Positions 1-4,879 of a stretch of 5,031 bases of DNA are shown here, piece after piece. Position numbers and translations under genes: made by a program. Position 1 is the first letter of the stretch. The number at the start of each line of letters is the position of its first letter. Below the pieces are notes generated by a model. The model was not told the origin of the DNA. It made no database searches and saw nothing but the letters and a program-made list of their open reading frames with translations. Where the stretch lies: the NCBI GenBank assembly GCA_964217345.1, contig CAXPJI010000059.1, positions 1 to 5,031 of the forward strand. Direction: 5' to 3'. The stretch is from UBA3478 sp964217345. GTDB taxonomy: Bacteria > Bacteroidota > Bacteroidia > Flavobacteriales > Flavobacteriaceae.

Positions 1-11
1 AAGGAATCTGC

Positions 12-278
12 ATGAATTATGTGATAACAGTGGAGGGAGAAGTGCCTCAAGACTGGTACGATAAGGGTTTTATTGCCAAAAGCTGGGTTGACCCTTGGGA
101 AGAAATCACCTACCCTAACGCGTTTCGTTTGGGATCCATCTGTGATTTCCCAGATGAAATTAAAGAAGGTGATCAATTTTACTTTACACTTGTCAAAGAG
201 GAACAATTATGTGCGCAATGCCTAGCCTACTCACCCACTCCCTCTGAAACGCTTTCAATTAAAGTCTGTACCAACTGA
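12..278 (+). CDS. Small conserved-looking protein of unknown function (88 aa)
   Basis: I do not recognise a named family. The product is 88 residues, has no signal peptide or membrane segment, and is probably cytosolic. It opens with a beta-strand-like stretch (residues 2-9), followed by a Trp- and Tyr-rich part (W15, W25, W29, Y34) and a 'KEGDQFYFTL' strand near 51-60. Four cysteines are present: C44, C67 and C70 (a CxxC) and C86. The CxxC could bind metal or form a disulfide, but with C44 and C86 as the only possible partners this is speculative. The start at 12 is supported by AAGGAA at 1-6 with 5-nt spacing. No in-frame stop is visible in the 11 bases upstream, so a longer protein cannot be strictly excluded. 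The stop overlaps the next start by one base (TGATG), which suggests translational coupling with the PH-domain gene. Confidence 0.8.
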   Translation: MNYVITVEGEVPQDWYDKGFIAKSWVDPWEEITYPNAFRLGSICDFPDEIKEGDQFYFTLVKEEQLCAQCLAYSPTPSETLSIKVCTN

Positions 279-730
279 TGAAATCATCCAACGCAACTAA
301 AGTATTTAAAGCTCGAACCGATGCGCTCTTCAATGGTGTGCTTGTTTTTTCGATCGCCATCTGCGTAATACCTATGTGGCCCTTAATTCGTTCGGGAATA
401 TCAGGAATTGAAGCACTCTTTGCCTTTGTAATTCTCGCGGCAACCACCCTAATGATGATTGCATTTTACACTCATACCTATTATACAATCGATGGGGATG
501 AACTACGTTGGCGATCAAGTATTCTGTCTGGAAGGTTTTCTGTTTCGAGTATTCATAAAGTATCCGTTAACAAAACGCTTTGGGTAGGTACACGACCAGC
601 TACCGCACGAAACGGGGTAATCATCTATTACAATAAATACGATGAAATCTATTTTAGCCCTTCAGACAATGAAGCGTTCGTAGCAGCTCTTTTAGAAATC
701 AATCCTGAAATTGAAGTGGTTCGAGAATGA
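278..730 (+). CDS. Two-TM membrane protein with bacterial PH domain (bPH_4/DUF1200-like)
   Basis: The product (150 aa) has two hydrophobic helices at about residues 19-38 and 44-64. A compact beta-rich domain follows from about 66 to 148, probably facing the cytoplasm. That domain has the layout of bacterial PH domains of the bPH_4 (former DUF1200) type: a 'YTIDGDELRWRS' opening strand pair, a central 'SVSSIHKVSVNKT' segment, a 'GVIIYYNKYDEIYFSP' hairpin, and a C-terminal helix that begins 'DNEAFVAALLEINP'. Known members are membrane-tethered and of unknown biochemical function, so no specific role is claimed. The gene starts one base inside the stop of the upstream gene and ends in an ATGA overlap with the Crp/Fnr gene, so the three genes are very likely co-transcribed. 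The family call is made by eye from the motif pattern. A profile search of residues 66-148 would settle it. Confidence 0.85.
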   Translation: MKSSNATKVFKARTDALFNGVLVFSIAICVIPMWPLIRSGISGIEALFAFVILAATTLMMIAFYTHTYYTIDGDELRWRSSILSGRFSVSSIHKVSVNKTLWVGTRPATARNGVIIYYNKYDEIYFSPSDNEAFVAALLEINPEIEVVRE

Positions 731-1296
731 AGCTAGAATTAATCAAGGCGATTTCGAGGCATGTCGAATTAACGGCTGAAGAGCAACGACAGGTAATTCA
801 TGCTTTTAGTAGTGCAAAATTAAAGCGCAAAGAACTCTGGCTCGAAGAAGGTGAGCAGGCTCAATCGCTAGCCTTTGTGGTTAGCGGTTGTCTCTATTCG
901 TACTCATTTGACAGTAAAGGACAGATTAACCCCCTACAATTTGCAAGACCCCACGGATGGATCACCGATCTCTACGCCTATCTGTCCAATGCCCCCTCAA
1001 CGCTATCAGTCGAAGCCCTAACCTCAAGTGAAATTCTCGCCATTACCAGAGCAGAACAGTTGAAGCTCTTTGAGGCCGTCCCCAAATTGGAGCGTTATTT
1101 CAGAATCATTACCGAAAATGCACTGGTCGGCAGCAGAAAACGCAATCTAGATTTATTGAACCTTAGTGCTAAAGAGCGTTATGAGCAGTTTATTTCTAAC
1201 TACCCTGGGCTATTGCAAGAAGTTCCTCTCAAATTAATCGCCAAGTATATAGGCATCACTCCTGAGTTCTTATCGAAGTTGCGAAGAGAGGGATAG
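727..1296 (+). CDS. Crp/Fnr-family transcriptional regulator (short Bacteroidota type)
   Basis: The product (189 aa) is an N-terminal cyclic-nucleotide-binding-type beta-roll (about 20-110), a long dimerisation helix (about 112-143) and a C-terminal helix-turn-helix. The roll is recognisable from 'LWLEEGEQAQSLAFVVSGCLYSY' (split here: residues 37-48 and 49-59). The HTH is 'VPLKLIAKYIGITPEFLSKLRRE' (residues 166-176 and 177-188), which ends almost at the C-terminus, as is usual for the short Bacteroidota Crp-like proteins of about 190 aa. The phosphate-binding cassette of true CRP (FGE...RSA) is not visible. The matching stretch reads 'WITDLYAYLSNAPSTLSV', so cAMP binding is unlikely, and no cysteine cluster for an Fe-S centre is present. 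The ligand and the target genes are unknown. The start overlaps the PH-domain gene by 4 bp (ATGA), which suggests coupling. It may regulate its own operon, but the promoter is outside the window. Confidence 0.93.
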   Translation: MKLELIKAISRHVELTAEEQRQVIHAFSSAKLKRKELWLEEGEQAQSLAFVVSGCLYSYSFDSKGQINPLQFARPHGWITDLYAYLSNAPSTLSVEALTSSEILAITRAEQLKLFEAVPKLERYFRIITENALVGSRKRNLDLLNLSAKERYEQFISNYPGLLQEVPLKLIAKYIGITPEFLSKLRREG

Positions 1297-1302
1297 AACA
1301 AA

Positions 1303-1352
1303 AAGAGTCGCGAGACCGGATCTCGAACAATCCCTTGGCCTCTATGACTCTT
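1303..1352. other. Structured intergenic element, nested inverted repeats with faint tRNA 3'-end resemblance
   Basis: Seven bases after the Crp/Fnr stop lies a perfect 7-bp inverted repeat, AAGAGTC (1303-1309) and GACTCTT (1346-1352). It encloses a second perfect 5-bp hairpin, CGAGA (1311-1315) and TCTCG (1321-1325), with a 5-nt loop. Read on the minus strand, the sequence GTTCGAGATCC followed by TCTCGCGACTC resembles a tRNA T-loop plus acceptor strand. However, the T-stem does not pair properly, there is one base too many, and no D-arm or anticodon arm can be built. It may be a decayed tRNA fragment, a transcript-end structure for the upstream operon (no U-run follows on the + strand), or a protein-binding site. 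Confidence 0.35.
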
Positions 1353-1380
1353 ACAATACAAATATAACTTGGGTAGAAGC

Positions 1381-1399
1381 CCTTAAAGAGAAGTTAAGG
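1381..1399. repeat. Perfect 6-bp inverted repeat CCTTAA-N7-TTAAGG
   Basis: CCTTAA (1381-1386) and TTAAGG (1394-1399) are separated by seven bases. It lies about 50 bp before the start of the glycine-rich peptide gene, in the only non-coding stretch that could hold that gene's promoter. It could be an operator or a weak hairpin. No TAnnTTTG box is clear nearby. The closest is TAACTTGG at 1366-1373, one mismatch from the consensus, so promoter placement here is uncertain. A similar hairpin lies after the plug gene at 2076-2094. Confidence 0.35.
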
Positions 1400-1449
1400 T
1401 TAAACTTAGGTAATGAATATCTTATTTATCTTTAAGGAAAACCTTTAAA

Positions 1450-1602
1450 ATGAATAGGTCAAAGTTCGCTATAGGACTCCCTATGGGAATAGCCATTGGG
1501 GTCGCGATTGGGGTAAGTCAAGACAATCTTGCACTCGGTATAGGTGTCGGGGTAAGTATTGGCGTCGCTATGTCTGTCGCACTTTCTTCAAAGAAAAAAT
1601 GA
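1450..1602 (+). CDS. Glycine-zipper-like membrane micropeptide (50 aa)
   Basis: This short gene encodes 50 residues. It opens MNRSKFAIGLPMGIAIGVAI and ends in SSKKK. Two hydrophobic Gly/Val/Ile segments (about 7-22 and 28-45) are separated by the polar turn S23-Q24-D25-N26. Small residues recur every second to fourth position, a glycine-zipper pattern expected to pack tightly as a membrane hairpin. The charged ends (R3, K5 and the terminal KKK) would both face the cytoplasm if it is a two-helix hairpin. The motif 'GVS' and its DNA GGGGTAAGT occur twice, 39 bp (13 codons) apart (1510-1518 and 1549-1557), hinting at internal duplication. Similar Gly-rich small proteins occur in Bacteroidota and have no known function. 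AAGG at 1434-1437 is a distant possible ribosome site. The TGA stop overlaps the start of the plug-domain gene by 4 bp (ATGA), supporting that it is translated and coupled. Confidence 0.72.
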   Translation: MNRSKFAIGLPMGIAIGVAIGVSQDNLALGIGVGVSIGVAMSVALSSKKK

Positions 1603-2057
1603 AACGTTATCTTCTTTTAGTAATAGCCTTTATAGTAGGCACAACCACTCTCAGTGCGCAAGAAAACCAGGACACTATTGCCTTAAAAGAAGTAAGGGTT
1701 AAGGGTAAGCGCAAGAGAAAGCAAACGAAACCGCGCATTGAGCTGAATGAATATAAGGTAGATGTCAATGCTCCGAGCCTAATTCAAGCCCTTCGAGCTC
1801 ATTTAGGAACCGCGAAGGTTCGGGATAACAGAGTGATTGTTTTAAACGACAGAATGTATGCTCCTACCTCTGGTAATCCTTATGCGCTTTGGGTAATAGA
1901 TGGTATCATTTACGGTGAACAGGCTCCACCGGGGCTCGACCTCAACAGCATACGATCGGTCAAGATCTTAAAATCTCTTTTAGAAACCTCAGCCTACGGA
2001 TTTAGGGGTTCTAGCGGTGTCATCGAAATAACGACAGACACTTCAATCAGAGAGTAA
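1599..2057 (+). CDS. Stand-alone TonB-dependent-receptor plug-domain protein, no barrel
   Basis: The product is 152 aa. A signal peptide (1-20, with the hydrophobic run 'LLLVIAFIVG' and cleavage likely after LSA before Q21) sends it to the periplasm. A short strand 'DTIALKEVRVKG' (25-36) resembles the start of SusC/RagA-type plugs and is followed by a very basic patch 'KGKRKRKQTKPR' (35-46). Residues 57-146 look like a plug domain: 'SLIQALRAHLG', then 'LWVIDGIIYGE' (98-107), then 'DLNSIRSVKILKSLLETSAYG' (114-124 and 125-134) and 'FRGSSGVIEITT' (135-146). The last part matches the SusC-type 'YGxRGxxGVIxITT' signature. A full receptor is about 900-1000 aa, but here a stop follows directly and no barrel follows downstream, so this is a plug on its own and not a transporter. 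It may be a genuine periplasmic protein or a relic of a longer gene. Its clean signal peptide and coupling to the gene before it favour a working gene. Confidence 0.85.
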   Translation: MKRYLLLVIAFIVGTTTLSAQENQDTIALKEVRVKGKRKRKQTKPRIELNEYKVDVNAPSLIQALRAHLGTAKVRDNRVIVLNDRMYAPTSGNPYALWVIDGIIYGEQAPPGLDLNSIRSVKILKSLLETSAYGFRGSSGVIEITTDTSIRE

Positions 2058-2075
2058 AACTTTCCCGTTTCATAA

Positions 2076-2094
2076 CCTTGAGATCCTCTTAAGG
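2076..2094 (+). terminator. Small hairpin after the plug gene, possible weak terminator
   Basis: CCTTGA (2076-2081) can pair with TTAAGG (2089-2094) through six pairs, one of them G-U, around a 7-nt loop. It sits 18 bp after the plug stop and just before the methyltransferase promoter, the expected place for a transcript end. Only a broken T-run (GCTTGCTTTTG) follows, so it is at best a weak intrinsic terminator. Confidence 0.3.
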
Positions 2095-2109
2095 CCGCTT
2101 GCTTTTGCC

Positions 2110-2117
2110 TAACTTTG
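2110..2117 (+). promoter_or_regulatory. Bacteroidota -7 promoter box TAACTTTG for the methyltransferase gene
   Basis: TAACTTTG matches the Bacteroidota primary-sigma -7 consensus TAnnTTTG exactly and is followed by CAT. Transcription would begin a few bases downstream, about 10 nt before the ATG at 2135. No convincing -33 TTG element at the usual distance was found. The box decides the start of the following gene, because the in-frame TTG at 2099 lies upstream of it. Confidence 0.7.
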
Positions 2118-2134
2118 CATTTCAAAATCATGCT

Positions 2135-2746
2135 ATGAAAGACTTCTGGAACGATCGCTACGGACGTGCCGAATACGCCTATGGAAAAGAACCTAATGTC
2201 TTTTTCAAAGAACAACTAGACCAGCTGCAACCCAGTAAAATACTACTACCTGCTGAAGGCGAGGGTCGAAATGCTGTTTACGCTGCTGAAAAAGGATGGC
2301 AAGCATCAGCCTATGACTGGTCTGAAAATGCCTACAAAAAAGCGATGCAATTGGCTGAGGAAAAAAAGGTAAATATTGATTACCAAATATGCTCATTGGC
2401 TGATCTTAAATTCGAATCTGAGAGTTTTGATGCGTTAGCGCTCATTTATGTTCATTTTCCAGATGCCATTCGTTCAATGAATTTTGAACGACTAACCAGT
2501 TATCTAAAACCTGGAGGATCAATCATTTTAGAAGGTTTCAGTCCAAACCACTTAAAGTACCAAGCAAAGCAACCTTCGGTCGGTGGCCCAAAATCAGATG
2601 ATTTTCTGTATAGTATCGAAGATATGAAACTTCACTTTGACGGCTATCGATTTAAGACCTTAAAACAAGAAGTGATTTCACTTGAAGAAGGTGATTGTCA
2701 TGTAGGTCAGACCGAGGTGGTTCGAATGCACGCCGTAAAATCATAA
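2135..2746 (+). CDS. Class I SAM-dependent methyltransferase
   Basis: The product (203 aa) has a Rossmann methyltransferase fold. The N-terminal 'FWNDRYGRAEYAYGKEPNVF' (4-23) is typical of the small TehB/thiopurine-type methyltransferases. Motif I is 'ILLPAEGEGRNAVYAA' (36-51), where LPAEGEGRN takes the place of the usual DLGCGxGxN. The acidic residue that would contact the ribose of SAM is D61 in 'ASAYDWS'. Motif III follows around 'FDALALIYVHFP' (98-109), and the post-motif strand is 'LKPGGSIILEGF' (124-135). The C-terminal part (143-203) is short and would carry the substrate pocket. The substrate is unknown. TehB-like annotation would imply tellurite, but nothing here supports that. The start at 2135 is preferred over an in-frame TTG at 2099 because a promoter box lies between them and the conserved domain begins at residue 2. 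It is its own transcription unit, and there is no Shine-Dalgarno sequence. Confidence 0.92.
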   Translation: MKDFWNDRYGRAEYAYGKEPNVFFKEQLDQLQPSKILLPAEGEGRNAVYAAEKGWQASAYDWSENAYKKAMQLAEEKKVNIDYQICSLADLKFESESFDALALIYVHFPDAIRSMNFERLTSYLKPGGSIILEGFSPNHLKYQAKQPSVGGPKSDDFLYSIEDMKLHFDGYRFKTLKQEVISLEEGDCHVGQTEVVRMHAVKS

Positions 2747-2751
2747 GTTCT

Positions 2752-2759
2752 TAATTTTG
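2752..2759 (+). promoter_or_regulatory. Bacteroidota -7 promoter box TAATTTTG for the DUF3050 operon
   Basis: TAATTTTG fits TAnnTTTG and is followed by CAC. It begins 6 bp after the methyltransferase stop and 28 bp before the DUF3050 start, so the three downstream genes can be transcribed independently. No clear -33 element is seen; that region lies inside the methyltransferase coding sequence. Confidence 0.68.
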
Positions 2760-2779
2760 CACTCTAAAATTGCTAGGAT

Positions 2780-3559
2780 ATGAGTTCAAGAATAGAAGCC
2801 TTAGAAAATAAATTAACCCCGCTAAGAGCATCGTTAAAAAGTCATCCACTTTACAGAAGTCTGCAAAATATTGATGACGTCAAACTTTTCAGTGAGTTTC
2901 ACGTTTATGCCGTATTTGATTTCATGTCTTTACTCAAGGCCTTACAACTTCAATTTACCTGTGTAAGCCTGCCTTGGCTTCCTACAGGTAGCGGAGCAGT
3001 AGCACGATTTATCAATGAAATTGTGCACGGAGAAGAGAGTGATATCAACGAAGTTGGTGAACCTATGAGTCACTTTGAAATGTATCTCGATGCCATGAAG
3101 CAACTAGGCGCCTCGACAAAAGGAATTGAAACATTCATCGCAGCACTTCGAAATAATAAAAATATAGGAGAGGCTTTAGAAATCGCTAATGCCCCAAAAG
3201 CAGCGCAAGACTTCGTAAACTATACGTTTAGCATTGTAAAGACCAAAGAAGCTCATAAAATTGCTGCCTCTTTCACCTTCGGACGAGAAGATGTTATTCC
3301 TGACATGTTCATCGCTATACTAGAAGAGGCAAAGACCAGTGGTCATGACTACGATAAGTTCAGATACTATCTCGATCGTCACATTGAATTAGACGGAGAC
3401 GAACATGGTCCAATTGCACTCAAAATGATTGAGACACTTTGTGGAAATAACGACACCCTTTGGGCAGAGGCAGAGGCGGTTGCTATCAAATCTTTAGAGG
3501 TTCGGATCGCACTTTGGGATGGGATCTACGAAGCTATCCAACAACCTCAACTCGCCTAA
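2780..3559 (+). CDS. DUF3050 family protein, heme-oxygenase-like fold
   Basis: The product (259 aa) spans the full usual length of DUF3050, an all-helical family placed with heme-oxygenase-like proteins. Family hallmarks visible are 'LFSEFHVYAVFDFMSLLKAL' (36-55), 'LPWLPTG' (64-70), 'GEPMSHFEMYLDAM' (93-106), 'FTFGREDVIPDMF' (165-177) and 'YLDRHIELDGDEHGPIA' (197-213). The arrangement E91-x6-H98, then E170, then H201-x3-D205-x3-H209 is close in order and spacing to the ligand set of heme-oxygenase-like diiron oxidases such as CADD (E-x6-H, E, H-x3-D-x2-H). A metal-dependent oxidase role is therefore my inference and is not established for the family. The protein is cytosolic, with no signal peptide or TM. 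AGGA at 2775-2778 is very close to the ATG. It is the first gene of a three-gene operon, 4 bp before the DUF2237 gene. Confidence 0.93.
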   Translation: MSSRIEALENKLTPLRASLKSHPLYRSLQNIDDVKLFSEFHVYAVFDFMSLLKALQLQFTCVSLPWLPTGSGAVARFINEIVHGEESDINEVGEPMSHFEMYLDAMKQLGASTKGIETFIAALRNNKNIGEALEIANAPKAAQDFVNYTFSIVKTKEAHKIAASFTFGREDVIPDMFIAILEEAKTSGHDYDKFRYYLDRHIELDGDEHGPIALKMIETLCGNNDTLWAEAEAVAIKSLEVRIALWDGIYEAIQQPQLA

Positions 3560-3563
3560 AGAT

Positions 3564-3926
3564 ATGGAGCAGGCACTAAATGTTTTAGGAACTCCTTTGG
3601 TTGCCTGTTGCTTTAACCCACTCACGGGATATTTTAGAGACGGACACTGTCGCACCATAGCGCAAGACCACGGCACACATACCGTATGTGCAGCCGTGAC
3701 CGAAGAATTCTTATCTTTCAGTTTATCGAAAGGAAACGATCTGATTACACCTAACCCCTATTATCATTTCCCTGGACTCAAACCTGGTGATTTCTGGTGT
3801 TTATGTGTAACCCGTTGGTATGAGGCCTACGAAGCAGGGGTAGCCCCAAAAATCAAACTCGAAGCCACTCATCATAAAACCCTATCATTTGTTTCAATCG
3901 ATGTTCTGAAAGAATTTGCCCTATGA
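3564..3926 (+). CDS. DUF2237 family protein
   Basis: The product (120 aa) matches the whole length of the DUF2237 family. The family pattern is seen as 'NVLGTPLVACC' (6-16), 'PLTGYFRDGHC' (19-29), 'DHGTHTVCAAVTEEFLSFS' (35-53), 'GNDLITP' (57-63), 'FPGLKPGDFWCLCVTRW' (69-85) and 'EAGVAPKIKLEATH' (90-103). The conserved cysteines C15, C16, C29, C42, C79 and C81, with H39 and H103, suggest a metal or redox site, but the function of the family is unknown. The start at 3564 is chosen because it puts the family's N-terminal NVLGT at residue 6. An in-frame ATG at 3519 lies inside the DUF3050 gene and would add 15 residues unlike the family. The gene begins 4 bp after the DUF3050 stop and overlaps the next gene by ATGA, so it sits in the middle of an operon. 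Confidence 0.93.
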   Translation: MEQALNVLGTPLVACCFNPLTGYFRDGHCRTIAQDHGTHTVCAAVTEEFLSFSLSKGNDLITPNPYYHFPGLKPGDFWCLCVTRWYEAYEAGVAPKIKLEATHHKTLSFVSIDVLKEFAL

Positions 3927-4642
3927 ATCGAATACTTACGCTGATCCTTCTCATCGCACTAACTTCTTGTCAAGAAGAAGCTGACCGAATTATTGAATCT
4001 TCTATCGAATATCACGGGTTTGAATACTTTTACAAAGAACCCGTAGAATTTAAATTTAGAGAATACACTTACCTTATCGACCGAACTCAATCGCCTTTTC
4101 TCTACACCAAAAAAATTCAACTACAAGACTCTATAACCGGACAAACAATTATTCAAATCGATAGTCTTTGGAACTCTTCAGAATTTAGTCGAAGTATTAA
4201 TGGCGAAAGACTTAAGCTCACTGAAGAAGATGAATCTCGATTTTCTAATTCTCTCAATTCAGTGGCCTATTTCTATCAGCTACCCTTGCCTCTAAAAGAC
4301 GATGCGACTATCATTACACTTCTAGAAAACACACTCATTGAAGGAAAAGAATACGCTACGCTAAAGGTGTCTTTCTCAGAGGAGAATGGCGGCACTGATC
4401 ACGAGGATACTTATCGATATTACTTCGATACCTCAACCTATGCACTTTCTTACCTATCTTATGATTTTCATATCAATGACGGAGGAGTTCGCTTTAGAAA
4501 AGCCTACCAAAGACCTCAAGGAAATTTTATCTTTCTCGATTACGACAACTATAAAGCTCCTAAAGGAACCCCATTAGATAGCTTACCAATACTATTTGAT
4601 AAGGGTAAATTAGAGTTGCTATCTAAAATTGTTTCGGAGTGA
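3923..4642 (+). CDS. DUF6503 family lipoprotein
   Basis: The product (239 aa) carries a lipoprotein signal: a hydrophobic run at residues 4-13 and the lipobox L13-T14-S15-C16. It is likely lipid-anchored at C16 in the inner or outer membrane, facing the periplasm or surface. The mature part resembles Bacteroidota DUF6503 proteins: 'ADRIIESSIEYHG' (20-32), 'FKFREYTY' (43-50), 'SRSINGERLKLTEEDESRF' (89-107), 'NSVAYFYQLPLPLKDDA' (112-128), 'YLSYDFHINDGGVRFRKAY' (177-195) and 'GKLELLSKI' (228-236). Some family members have been labelled deoxyribose-phosphate aldolase in databases. Nothing of an aldolase (TIM barrel, Schiff-base lysine motif) is present, so that name should be avoided. The fold is probably a beta-rich, lipocalin- or LolA-like ligand-binding shape (inference). 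It overlaps the DUF2237 gene by 4 bp and is the last gene of the operon. Confidence 0.88.
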   Translation: MNRILTLILLIALTSCQEEADRIIESSIEYHGFEYFYKEPVEFKFREYTYLIDRTQSPFLYTKKIQLQDSITGQTIIQIDSLWNSSEFSRSINGERLKLTEEDESRFSNSLNSVAYFYQLPLPLKDDATIITLLENTLIEGKEYATLKVSFSEENGGTDHEDTYRYYFDTSTYALSYLSYDFHINDGGVRFRKAYQRPQGNFIFLDYDNYKAPKGTPLDSLPILFDKGKLELLSKIVSE

Positions 4643-4687
4643 AGGGAAGAATAAAATCTCGTATCAATATTATTTCGTCTAACTTAT

Positions 4688-4705
4688 TAGAATAAAAACA
4701 TTCTA
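4688..4705 (+). repeat. Perfect 6-bp hairpin directly before the small ORF start
   Basis: TAGAAT (4688-4693) and ATTCTA (4700-4705) flank six bases, AAAAAC, and end two bases before the ATG at 4708. In mRNA this AU-rich stem would cover the ribosome landing zone, so it could tune translation of the peptide. With a single G-C pair it is thermodynamically weak and could be chance. Confidence 0.3.
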
Positions 4706-4707
4706 TT

Positions 4708-4863
4708 ATGACAAAAAAATTAAACAAAACTGCAGCAATTACCTTCACTCTGGTGTTTTTCTTTACTCTTTTCCAGGATTTTTATAGAAAGTACGTAATC
4801 GAACATGAGCTCGAGATGCCAAAATCTTACACCATCGTTAAAAGAGGTCTAGAAATCGTCTAA
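4708..4863 (+). CDS. Small single-TM membrane peptide of unknown function (51 aa)
   Basis: This short gene encodes 51 residues. It opens with the basic stretch MTKKLNK, then a Phe-rich hydrophobic helix (about 9-23, including 'ITFTLVFFFTLF'), then a charged, amphipathic tail, 'QDFYRKYVIEHELEMPKS' (23-40) and 'YTIVKRGLEIV' (41-51). With the positive N-terminus, the TM probably starts in the cytoplasm. I do not recognise a family. An open frame with a sensible membrane-peptide composition that fills the gap between two transcription units supports a real gene. No Shine-Dalgarno sequence is present, and the sequence before it is AT-rich with only a weak TAACTTAT (4680-4687) as possible -7 box. 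It could be a false call, but the gap is otherwise empty. Confidence 0.6.
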   Translation: MTKKLNKTAAITFTLVFFFTLFQDFYRKYVIEHELEMPKSYTIVKRGLEIV

Positions 4864-4879
4864 CCCTCAAAATTTGGGA

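Noticed and set aside
259..447. Minus-strand open frame of 62 codons
   Set aside because: It lies over the end of the 88-aa gene and the first part of the PH-domain gene; its product has no recognisable family and no start signal was seen.
1303..1352. Functional tRNA gene on the minus strand
   Set aside because: Only a T-loop-like and acceptor-like part is present. No D-arm or anticodon arm fits, and the element is about 50 bp.
1994..2396. Two minus-strand open frames (1994-2215 and 2205-2396)
   Set aside because: They lie opposite the plug end and the methyltransferase, and their products show no recognisable family. The + strand genes explain the region fully.
3519..3563. In-frame upstream ATG that would lengthen the DUF2237 protein by 15 residues
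   Set aside because: It lies inside the DUF3050 coding region, and the added residues do not fit the family's N-terminus.
3494..3676. Minus-strand open frame of 60 codons
   Set aside because: It is antisense to the DUF3050-DUF2237 junction, both of which are strong family matches.
4386..4577. Second + strand frame of 63 codons inside the lipoprotein gene
   Set aside because: It is fully contained in the DUF6503 gene in another frame, with no family resemblance.
3923..4642. Deoxyribose-phosphate aldolase
   Set aside because: This label is sometimes attached to this lipoprotein family, but the protein has a lipobox and a beta-rich body, with no aldolase barrel or catalytic lysine motif.
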